From the NCBI RefSeq assembly GCF_002443255.2, contig NW_019211460.1, positions 28,988,481 through 29,052,480 on the forward strand: a DNA stretch of 64,000 nucleotides, written 5' to 3'. The stretch comes from Varroa destructor (lineage: Eukaryota; Arthropoda; Arachnida; Mesostigmata; Varroidae). Below the pieces are notes generated by a model. It was given only the letters and a program-made list of their open reading frames with translations, was not told the origin of the DNA and did no database searches. Below are positions 53,501 to 64,000 of the stretch, one piece after another. The first letter of the stretch is position 1; each line of letters starts with the position of its first letter. Position numbers and translations under genes: made by a program.

Positions 53501-55849
53501 TACCAATCGTAAAGAGATGCCACTCATTGATTTTCTGTCGAATCCTTCAGTGTATATGATACAGATTGAACATGTAAAATGGGATGAGCTTTCGTATAGC
53601 ATTTTTACTAGGAGGATTTTTTTAAGCATTTTAATAGGCATATGCAATGAGGTTCGGTGAATGTTTAGAGGTCAAGTACACCTTCCCCAGTGTTTATCTC
53701 GAAGCGCCTTTAAAAGTTCCTAAGCGAAGCATTTTTATAACTAGGTTACTGAAGTACGCATATAGAGGCTCCTGAGTAATTTAAAAAACAAGCCTGATTA
53801 TCTGATGTTAGCTAGTTGCCCTGTGAGGTCACTCTGTGTAGCGGCAGGACCTGCTGATATCACTTAGACTTTATATACAACCCAACCTTGATGTTTTCTT
53901 GTTTCTAACTTGACTTTACTCGAACCTAATCCCATTATAAAATATTAACATGTGCAGGTCTACTCTTATACCGACTGTAAGTGTATATAATATGTGAGCT
54001 GCATACTCAAAACTAATAAGTTTTCTGCATAAGAATGGAGACGCATCGGCCTATCACGAAAGAAGCCGACCAGCGTTCGATGGACCTATAAACGTTACAG
54101 ATTTTCAACGTAATGTAAACGTAGAGCTAAAAAATTTAAAAAAAAAATACAAACAATAAGTAAACTATTGATTTCTATTCCCAACACATGGTGTTCCCAT
54201 ACATGTCTACAAATTTGTTAACCAATTATATTTTATAGGTGTAGTTAAATGTATGAGGCTCCAAAAAGTAAAGCTTTCAATATAACCTACAAACGAGAAT
54301 GCTAGATCAAAGGGTCGTTATATTGCGCTATCATATATGAGATCAGTAGCATCGCAATAAGCACATTTTATGCAGGAGTATTCATATAAACTTAGGCTAA
54401 CATCTGGAAAAGCTCTTCCTAATCATTCTCAGAGCCGCTTCGCGTCTCTGGACGGCGGAGATGGTACAACAGCTAATTGGTCCTCTGCTTCTTTTTCCCT
54501 ATGAGAATTGACGACTACGTGTTGGCCCGCCATTTTCAAAATTGTTTTTAGAGGCAACCCCTGCAGCGACAAGAGGACGAATCTTCGGCTGAACAGCGGG
54601 TTGTTGTCTTGTCCCTGAGACAACAACGGCATCTACTAAACGAAACAGTCGCGTCGGTGTAAATGCATTTTGCGGTCATCATCGCGTCCCATAATGGGAC
54701 AGCAGCATCCTGGGCAGACTTTTGTGGCTGATTCTGTTGGTATTTCTTTAAGAGCAGATCCCCCTCCCCCCACACACACTAATACTCACAGACCAGCTCT
54801 TTCGACGAAATCACAACAAAAGACCTAACTACAATGAACGACCACTGTAGTTCTCGTTTTCCAGTGAAGATGCACCATCTGTATTAACATGCCAGTACGC
54901 TCTCACGGAGCAGGTAGGTATCCTCAAATGAGATCGTTATCTTAATCTATCCACTGATCTTTATCTAGGAGAGTCGGTATTCTATTTTCTTGTGTCTTGT
55001 TCGTTTCCTTGATATTTAAGTCGTACTCAGCTCCACTGGCAATCTTGTTTGGCTACATTTTGCTCAGCGAATCGCACGATTAATTAATCATTAGGCGCCA
55101 TTACATTATATGTCTCAGTGTAAGAGAGGCGCAATAGGAATTACTGATCGCTTTCCAATTTCCAATGTTCAAGCGAATATTAGTCATACAAACGTAAGTC
55201 GATTGCTTGGCGTTATCCATCCACCCTACTTCTGTCCAGCGGAGGATTGTAACCTTATCTTTGTTACAAGAATAAGTAAACATTGTCTGTTATTGTAGAA
55301 TATCTAGTATCGACGTATGGCACATTGAGAAAAGCTAGCCTGTTAATATTGGTAGCACCTAGAGCATGTTCTTCAAAATGATTCGAAGATCAGAATCAGG
55401 TAGGTGCTACAGAAGAAGACGGAATCATAAAACGTTTGCGCCCTTGACCTCGTCTCTACCATTTCACCCTATGGAAGACGTATTTAGGCTGAGAGGAATA
55501 TATTCAGAGCGGTATAAAGTATTTCTAAATTACTTGATTTTTGATATGTGCAACTCATGACACTCCGATGTACCCCCCTGCCGGATTATATATAGTATTT
55601 CTGCTACCCATTTTTCTCTGATTAGAATTTGTTCACTGAAAAAAGATCACGCGGACTAGTCATGTAACCGTAGAAATCAGTATGTCGTCTGATCCACATT
55701 TGTGTATCATCATATCATTATCATCGTTATTGAAGTAGTTCTTCTCTTAACTAAAAGTGTGGATGTGCCGTGCAAACGATTTGGCATGCTCGAGAAGCCG
55801 GTAGCTAACGCCTTTTTTACCCTAGTCGACCTTCATCAATATTGACATT

Positions 55850-55861
55850 AAAAAAAAAAAA
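55850..55861. repeat. A12 homopolymer
   Basis: 12 consecutive A. Confidence 0.9.
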
Positions 55862-57119
55862 GGTAAAGAGCCCGTAGGTTCTTGTCGCGCGGATTTTCCG
55901 CTTTTCCAGCCGTAACACTGGAACTTTTCAACAAAGTGATGAAAACTCTAGGATAATTCATTAAATATACGAGCTTACAGAGGGGCGAATGTAGTTAATG
56001 TGCGCCCTAGGAGAAGTGCCACATTTGGACATGATGTAGACACTACTAAGCACGGTTGAGAGGTACGCGAGCAGATTAGTTAGAGCTGTTAGATAATTTA
56101 CGAAAGAAATGTTCGCTGTCTTAAATATTAGTGAAAAATTACTGGCTAAAGGTCTTCAAGTCAGCACCACCAAGTTAAATGTGTAAACTAAAAGTAAAAC
56201 GGTAGAAAAAAGAATACCAGTAAATATTTAGAAGTTTGTATATTATTAAGCAAGTACGTTTCGCTTACTAAATAAACGTTCAAAGCAACTAAACTAATAA
56301 ACATTTTCGAACTTAGACTTGAATAACCTCGGGGAGATTATAAATGAAAATAACAAAATTTTTTTTACGGAGTGAGACCATACATATATTTGAGTACCTT
56401 TTGCGTACTCAATTTTCACCTCTCTTTTTTACCTAAAAAATTGAAGGAGAGGCATGTACATAACGAACCATTGATAGCATATTGGGGTGAAACCATAACT
56501 GGTGCTTTACAAGAATCCCTATGGAGATGTTCCTTGTAGCTATGATATTACTATCAGCGTAAAATTAGGCTTTTTACCATATAAAAATTGATAGCTGCTT
56601 TTACAGTCAAAAGAAAAAAACCTAAAAGGCACTTATAATTCGTGCAGAATGTGTTTAGCACTGAATTTATTGTCTGAAAAACTTTATTTGAAATTAAGGA
56701 CGCCATTTAAACCTACTAGCCTATTTATGGAAACACTATCACCTCAATGACGGCTGAGTAAATGGTTTTAAAAGAGCATAGAAATCAGGTCACGTACGCA
56801 CGCGATACATCTAATTACGCGTCATTTTCAAATTAAATAGGAACTCGCAGCCTATTTGCCTACCAAGTAGAATCATTTGTTCTATTTATCATATTTAAAA
56901 ATCTGATTTCAGCTCGATCAAATTTAAGGACTCCTAAGGTGATTTAGGTTCGAAAGCAGACGGAAATTCACCGTTATTCGTGGTAAAAGCCAACCTGAAG
57001 TAACAGCCAATGCCAGCACCAGATGTAACAAATGTCTGTTTAGACATTCCGCGTTACAATTAAGTCGGTTTCATTCTAGAGGCAATCCGTGGCCAATTTG
57101 ATAGTAGGGTGTATCGCTA

Positions 57120-58090
57120 GTGGCGAGCTCTGAATATTTCACGCAGCAGAATCGTCTTATACAACTCAATTGCAAAAAAAAAGTAATGTAAACTTCCACC
57201 TAACTTCCATTTCCCACGGAAATAGTAGCAAAACTTCGAAAATGGCATAGCCTAAGAAGCTACTACAGCATAGCCGATAGCATTCACGGCATACATAAAC
57301 GATCGGCTTACAAATCAATAGAGAAGTGAAAAGCGACAACCGCATTGGATATCCCGATGACACAGGCATCGTGTACGGATTCCAAGCACAGGCAAATAAA
57401 GAGGTAACGAAAAAGTCCTTCCGCGATATTTAGACATAGGATTGCACAAACGAATTTGTTTCGAACTGGAGAAGGACTCAGTACATGACTTTCGGTCATC
57501 AAATAAATAAATTCCTAGGGAAATTAGAAGTTTCAGGACAGCAAGTCGGAACCAACCTAGAAGCAGGTGCGACTGCGTCACAATCAATAATGCATTTATG
57601 AGAAAATGCTTAGGAATCACACTAGACGAAAAGACCCGACAAGAGCAAATGAACGTGCAGAAACCCAAATAGAGAGCAGAGATCGTTGGGCTAATAAAAA
57701 AATGTGTAAATTTATTTGTTTAATGGCTATAATAACTGTGTACAGAGCCATATTTGAATTGTATTTGAGATATTATTTGTTGGCATATAGGGTCGCCTCT
57801 CGGAGCGTCCAAGAGCCACTAATGGTATTACAGATATGTTTGTAAATGCTATTGATGAACTTCAGTATTCGACAAAGCAATGCGACAACAGACTGCCGGA
57901 ATCACAACGCCCACAACCAGCAGAATGCCAGCTCGTGAAAGCGCGCTTGAAGGTAACTAGGAGCTCAAACAGTTTACAAATGTACAATTCGCTACCCAAC
58001 CAGATAAGAGAGTAGTTGGGCCAAGATCATTGCAACCCGCAGAAATTCGCTGATATAAAAAAAAACAGCTGAAGATAATTAGTACCTCTC
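57120..58090 (+). mobile_element. Decayed non-LTR retrotransposon, reverse-transcriptase fragment
   Basis: Family motifs appear in the right order on the plus strand but in changing frames. NGIA-stop-E at 57241-57258 stands where the family has NG(I/V)PQG. YIND is at 57292-57303. GYPDDT has its YPDD core at 57350-57361, where functional enzymes have Y(A/M/V)DD. LGITLDEK is at 57610-57633, TVYRAIFE at 57735-57758 and YNSLPNQIRE at 57983-58012. At least four frameshifts and many stops separate them, so no functional protein can be made. The combination of LGxTLDEK, YRAxFExxLRY and the C-terminal YNSLPxxIRE is typical of CR1/L2/Jockey-like elements; the exact clade is unresolved. Endonuclease, 5' end and 3' tail were not found, so this is a 5'-truncated or eroded old copy. 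Confidence 0.8.
57241..58012 (+). pseudogene. Reverse-transcriptase pseudogene (palm and thumb region)
   Basis: This is the core of the retroelement remnant, from the NGxPQG box through the catalytic YxDD box to the C-terminal YNSLPNQIRE signature. Stops occur inside recognisable motifs, for example TAA in place of the Gln codon at 57253. Minus-strand open frames of 60-117 codons over the same bases are shadows. Confidence 0.75.
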
Positions 58091-61000
58091 GAACACAATA
58101 CAGCATAACTCTAACCAAATTAAATTGTTCATATACCATCGAAGCAAACCCAAAGAGGGCTTTACCACAGCACATCGTAAACTATAACAAAAAAGGTACT
58201 TCACACTAAAACAAACAGCCAATGTTGTTATAAAGCACACCTCCCAATCATTGGACATAAGATTACGCCATACACGCTATGCGTCTGCCAAGCTACTGTG
58301 CAGCATTATACAATATACTATATAATATCACAGCATGCAATAAGTGTTGATGCGCCGCAGTCGAAGGAAACGTACGCACAAATCCTACCACCACGACATG
58401 GTCGAAACCCCAGCAGATTATCATATTAAATACTATTGTACATTAAAATAAGTTTTTGTTTGGAGCCTCCTGTTCCCCCATTTGACGCTGAATTTACAAA
58501 GTAGTTTGTGTCAGATCCATATGTTTAACAACTACAGAGCGCGAACCAGCACGAAAACAAGACAAAAAGATATCTCCACTGCGATAGGCTATAAATGTGA
58601 CGTGTCATATAATGTCATCTTCAGAGCGCTGAGCCGACGCTCTAATCAGAAAAGATGGACAAACGCCACATAGGAAGTCGGAAGCGTTCCTATTACTGTC
58701 GCTGTTTTGCATTGCTGTCAGTCTCCGCCTTGTCTCGCTTTCGCTATATCTGCTTTTTTGACGAGTTGGATGCTTACCGCATGTTCCTTTCCTCTACGTG
58801 CAGTGTAGACGGAGCCTGATAACGATAAGGACGACGCTGGCCCATGTAGAGTACAACATGAGCGCCCTCCCAACCTCGGAGCGCCTTCACAAAAGTAAGG
58901 AGGACGAAAAAGGCTTTCCTATACCGACTCAGCGAACAGGATCACGCGAGGAAAGTGCAAATATATTGTGACATTGAACAGACAGATATGACATGCAGAC
59001 ATCTCGTTAGAGCCAACTGCACTTATGAAGGCATAGCTTGTAAGCTGCCCGGCTGACTGCTCCTTTTCCACGAAGCCTCTGCGTACGGATGCTCGTACCG
59101 TGGCCCTGTTCAACTGAAATGACAGAGCAATGTTAATGTAGATGTGCAGCGTATGGTGTATGGGGTTACATAGGAAATGTAACACCTGAAGCGGACAACA
59201 ATCGAGCAAGCTCAGGCTGACAGCAGGAAAATGACAGTAGTCGGTGAGTCGCATCGTACCGAGCTATCTGGCAATTGCAAATCGAAGTTGGATCCGACGC
59301 GTGGGCTTGAAGACGAAGGACAACGTCTACGAAGCTCATTCCGTATGTGTGTAAATAGAAAAGTGCGATGAACCGAACGATTTGTGCAGTGGCCGCCGCT
59401 GCTGCTATGTCGCGCCGCGCAAATGTCGAACTTATCGAAACCTCGCGCCCCAGATCGCCTACTACCGAAATACTTGTCACAAACCGGCAAATCGTTAACC
59501 AGCGAAGCGGGCAGCCAGGCTACAAGACGAAGCGGTGAACTACCCAATGACAAGGAAAATTGAACAAAAAGAGCAAAAGACAGAGAAGGGCGAAGGAAAG
59601 ATAAAGAAAAGCCAGAGAGACAGGCAGCCTATCCTCTGACAGAAGAGTAAGAGTGACTAATGAAGAACGGTGTGAGTATTACTTGCCTTTACAGAAAAGG
59701 AAGTATGAAGGTAGCATACTACCAGGTTTAATTCAAAAGCTGAGCTATTCATTGAGGAGGAGCAGCAGTAGAATGACTCTATTCGCTCGACACGCTCGGG
59801 CCAATATCTGTCGCCCAGATGTAGTGAGGTGTCGGCTTTCGAATTTATCTCTATTGTTGTTCAATACTTCACGCGGGGTAAAGTAGGACAAAAGGAAGAA
59901 AACTGACGATAGACATAGGGTACACTCACTCGGTGGAGCGTAGAATTCGTGAAACGACGGTCGTATCTTGATCGGTCGCACGAAGTTCCTAAGAGGCTTT
60001 TGGAACGAGACTCAAAATACTATATCTTTCTGTCGTAGTATATAGATCAAGTCTGCACCAGTATTCTATTCACGATCGTAAATGGCTACCTGTGTTGCTC
60101 ATGCGACGCACGTAGAATGTGCTACTGGGGTCCAGCTTGCAAATCGCCAAACTTTGGGAAGCTTGTGCGTAGTGGATTTGAATGCGGATTACAAAACTCT
60201 TCATCTCGACGAAGAGCTTCTACAAAGAGAAGAAGGGAAGTGAGCTTTCTTGTGAGCGGCAGCCGGTGGCCAGCTACTGATTATATCAGCGTTTTCCTAT
60301 GTACAGCACACAGAGTACCAAAGAGTAAAAAGTTGACCTGCTAGACATGTGCCTCAGAATTATCGTTTGCGACATTGTCTGCTTCGCCTTGAAAAGTCAC
60401 ATTGGAACAAATTGTAAACTACGTGTTTGTTGGCGTCATCAACCGGACGGTACATGCATAGTAAAGCTTCTGTACAAATCTCGTCTGGAGATTGGCAACT
60501 GCCGAATGCCGAACCTAACTCACTCGCCATTTTTGATGTTTACTTTAATCGCACGAAAAACGTTAAGAGAGCTGCGTCTCGAGCAGACATGTGGGCTCCG
60601 CAGGTAATTGACTGTCAGCAGCTTATTTTTATTATCATCGCGCGATCCATTTACTTGAGATTACCGCCAGCTTATCTAACCACCTTACCTTTTGTCAATA
60701 TAGCACATTTTGTAATATTTCTTCATACATGATAATCAACAAAGTACTATACACCGCGACTAGTCTTTTGCCTTAATATTGTTTTTCCTGCATTCATGAT
60801 CTGCTTGTCATTGATGAATGTTGGCCGAATAAGAAACCAGCAACGAGTAAACATTGGAATAAAATATTCGAATCTAGGTTGCTCTTCAGGTTCAGGAGAA
60901 CTCGTAGGCTTGCCGCGTTTAGGCATGCCCCCATTGGATGATGACGGGGATTTTTGTCACTGGAAAATTTCTCTCATTTTTCTCGCTACTGACCAATAAA

Positions 61001-64000
61001 AATGGACAAAAAAAAAAGAGACAACAATATCGAAACACTGTACGTAGAGTCAGAAGAGATTGTTTTTTTCAGCCTATAATAAGAAGTGCGATTTATTTAA
61101 TGTATAAAATGTTTCGTATGCTTTTGGTGAGCTGCAGTTTGGAACTTACGTTGCTTTTCGAGCCCGTTACTCGTTAGTGGGTTATGTGCAGGGTCCTGTC
61201 CTTTTTTTTTTTGGTGAGAACGTCCCAGACAAAGAAGCCGAAATGTTTTGATTCGGCAATATATCCGGGCATGAATAATTGCTATAGTGCAGCTGGATTG
61301 TATCGTTCAATTTGGATTGTTCTAATTTAGCCTGCCTTTCAGACGCGTAATGATTGTTTACATACAGAATCACTTTATTCTGGGGCGAACGGTTCAGGAA
61401 AAGCCATAACTAGCAAAGGGATTGCTGACCGAACCATCAAGAATCCCCAATACCCAGCCTTTGTGGAAATGACATTTTCGACGCACATCGAGTAACCGTA
61501 AGCGGTGCGTCCCTATGGCTGTTTATTATAAAAATTATCATTTAACCGATACGGAAATGGGTCAAATCAAATTAATTGGTCGCATTGCTGTCCCGTTTGG
61601 GTACCCCGCTAAAGCAAGAACTCTATATTGTGCAAGTGAATTGGGATAGGAACTTGTTTATTATGAGAAAACCTTGCCAATCAATACAACTGAACAAAGC
61701 CTATAAAATGGGTTGAGTATGGCCCGAGGTCGTGCGTCATTAAGTCTTTTGAAAGGACCAAGTTTCAGCAATATGAACAAAAATGGAATTGCGCCTTCAA
61801 TGATAAAAAAAAAACGCAGCGTCACGAGGTCATTAACTATTTGCTGCTACTGGAGGTTTCGTATACATTCGCCAATATTGTGAAGGGTTAATTTTTTCTC
61901 TCTATGTTCTAAGTATCACGTCCGCTGTCATCATTAAGCATTTGATCAGATCGACTGCTGGTTCTCACCACGAAACGAACCCTATGCCCGGGTCCGGACC
62001 TAGACTCTTACGCATACCTAATATTAGCAAGCAAACAAATACCATACGTTACCATACTAAGCTATGTGTGCTAATTGAACAATAAGGCAGCGTAACAGAA
62101 TCTGTTTTCCTCTTTCGAAGACTATCTACTTATACGGGATGCAACACATTGTCTCACGCTCATTCTCGCTTTGTTAACATATACAGAATCATATCTGCCT
62201 AACGATGCGTTCATACATATATGGACTTTCTTTTTAAGACTGCGTAAATAAAAGAAAAATTTACAAAATTATTTGTATTTGTTAGAAATGTCATTTCTGC
62301 TGATGGTCATGTTTATTCAATATAAGCACTATTTACCGCGATTACGCCTTTAATTTAAAAGACGCAAATAACTTTTGTTAACAACTGTGCGTCACGTGAT
62401 ATTGGTGGGCATAAGCTCGTTAGGGTTACTAAAATACGATGCATGGAAAAAGATTTTAGCGGGGCCGAATTTTTAGTTTGATAGCAAGTTAAAATTCCCA
62501 AAAATGAAAAAGTTCAAAATAGCTTCAAAGTTAGAAAAAATGCAACAATTCTTAAAAAATACCAATTAATTAATCAATATTTTCGTCTCTAAAGTATCGG
62601 TTGTGTTCTGTACCAAGAACATAGACATAGACATTCGAGCCCTTGAAGTCTAATTCCTATTGAATACCTTTGGTTTTTTTCCCTGAAAGTTCTCCCTGGC
62701 GCCTTCGAAAGCCGGATAAAAAACAGCAATAACGTAGATCGTCAACAGCGGGTTGACTGGTGCAGATTTGTAAAGCGCGGGAAAATTTGATATCGTTGAT
62801 CTTGGATCATGGATAGCCTGACTTCAGGTCGCACAACGCGATGTACGGTACTATTTCTACGGGAGAAATCGTTCACGTTCTGTAAAAGCCGAAAAAATTG
62901 TTGTAAGCGCTCTAGTACGAGTGATACATATACAAACTCGTACCATTTGATGTACACATATAAAGAAATTCATTCTGTGTTTACCAAACGTTAATATGTA
63001 ACGTATAACTTAGACGATGCTACACTGTAAAGGTGCGATTCAAGTTCTTTCTGATGACTTTATACTGTATGTAGCTTGGTCTGAAAACAGCTATAGCAGC
63101 GAATGTCGACACATCCCTGAAATGGGTTGAATCTATACCGTCATGTTTTCACCGGGTAAGCTAAAAAAAAAGGACGACAAGATTGTGTATGGTGGCAGAT
63201 ACAAATCTTCCAGAGATTGGAATAGAACTAGGTATCTGAAGTAAAAGAATGGATTGTAAGATGAATGTTCTACATTTAACAATGTCGTTCCTAGTTATAT
63301 TTATCCAACAGTAAAAAAAGCCCAGACTCCTACTTTTTGGCTTCTGTAAAATTTTAGCTGCAGTCTACGTGAAAGATATAAACAATACTTTTTAGTGTAG
63401 TTTTCAAATCACTGAACTGTCTTTTTTTTTTGTACTTTTAGTTCGATATAATTTAAGAAGCTGTGAAACTATATTCAAATGGCACCCTAGAAATAACCCA
63501 GCTGAAAGCACGGGCTGATAATAGAAAAAGCGGGTTGAAAATTTAAATACATACGTTTGGCAGCATTTAACTAGAAAAATAGCTGAGACATATATGTATA
63601 TATATATTCTATGAATTGCTAATCCGGATGGACAAAAAAACGGAAATTTTATTCCATGCAAAATATATAATATAGTGGGGAAAGGAAAATGTAAGTTGCA
63701 TTTCTTTTTAGCGGTACTTCAACAACTCCTTATAGACACATGACCGTATTTACGAATACACCAGAGGACACACATAGGCTCCTATTTTTGTACTTCCTTC
63801 CTAGTCGACTTACGGCATATCCCTTTGAGTTCCCGCTTCGGGTGATTTCCTCTCCGAATTACTTTCTTTCGGCACCTTCCTTAGCCGGTTCCAGCAGTAT
63901 ACACTTAGGCTACCAGCCGTCTATACGGTGTCCCCAGGCTGAGCAGAAATCATGGCTGGTAAAGGATCTTTTGAAGTCCAACGGGAGAGGAGGGATGCAA
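58091..64000. other. Non-coding region after the retroelement remnant
   Basis: Apart from the exon-like GC-rich patch at 58.7-59.6 kb and an open frame ending in GCTCCGCAG|GTAATT near 60603, I see nothing that supports a gene. The last 3 kb are AT-rich with short T and TA runs. Confidence 0.55.
58804..58894 (+). other. Candidate internal exon (91 nt)
   Basis: The acceptor CATGTTCCTTTCCTCTACGTGCAG ends at 58803 and the donor is CACAAAA|GTAAGG (GT at 58895). The frame from the first base is open throughout and on to 58972, reading for example AHVEYNMSALPTSERLHK. It sits in a locally GC-rich stretch (58.7-59.6 kb) that also carries two overlapping 100-codon minus-strand frames, so strand and reality are uncertain. 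Confidence 0.2.

Larger units (their letters stand above)
29158..57119. other. Intergenic or intronic region with many simple repeats
   Basis: No gene is recognised over about 28 kb. Local GC-rich islands occur at 36.1-36.6, 44.9-45.6 and 48.4-49.9 kb, each with splice-like signals next to short open frames. These are reported as findings. Numerous homopolymer and di-, tri- and tetranucleotide tracts are listed separately. Confidence 0.55.

Noticed and set aside
57166..57668. Minus-strand frames of 64-117 codons
   Set aside because: They are antisense shadows of the plus-strand reverse-transcriptase remnant.
1..64000. CRISPR arrays, bacterial operons and riboswitches
   Set aside because: No direct-repeat/spacer arrays and no prokaryotic gene organisation; the split LRR gene shows this is eukaryotic nuclear DNA.

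Overview
The window looks like nuclear DNA of an animal, most likely an arthropod. A parasitiform mite is only a guess. The evidence is that genes are split by GT-AG introns, most of the window is non-coding, base composition is moderately AT-rich, simple repeats are scattered throughout, and there is a decayed non-LTR retrotransposon. There is no operon structure, Shine-Dalgarno site, tRNA, rRNA or CRISPR array that I can see.

The one secure gene lies on the minus strand between about 10.1 and 6.5 kb. It encodes a single-pass leucine-rich-repeat (LRR) cell-surface protein. I assemble it as three coding exons: a two-codon start exon (10072-10067, Met-Lys), exon 2 (8818-8450: signal-peptide core, cysteine-rich N-cap, first three repeats) and exon 3 (8153-6657: remaining repeats, cysteine-rich C-cap, transmembrane helix, 167-residue cytoplasmic tail). 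Both introns are phase 0 and both donors read GTACGTAT. The junction between exons 2 and 3 keeps the 24-residue repeat register. The predicted protein has 623 residues. A CpG-rich stretch upstream (10.4-11.1 kb) is a plausible promoter or 5' leader region.

At 57.1-58.1 kb, plus strand, is a badly decayed reverse-transcriptase remnant of a non-LTR retrotransposon. Its motifs are in the correct order but spread over all three frames and broken by stops. A YxDD box (here YPDD), a YIND box, an LGITLDEK-like box, a TVYRAIFE-like thumb segment and the C-terminal YNSLPNQIRE signature can all be read.

At 29.16-28.74 kb, minus strand, is a 139-codon open frame of coding-like composition that may be a terminal exon of an unrecognised gene. 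A few other stretches (11.88, 39.25, 45.25, 48.49 and 58.80 kb) pair a good splice acceptor with an open frame. They are listed with low confidence. Everything else appears to be intron or intergenic DNA with microsatellites and homopolymer runs. No novel multi-gene system is evident. The most useful results are the reassembled LRR gene with its micro-coding first exon and the retroelement fossil.
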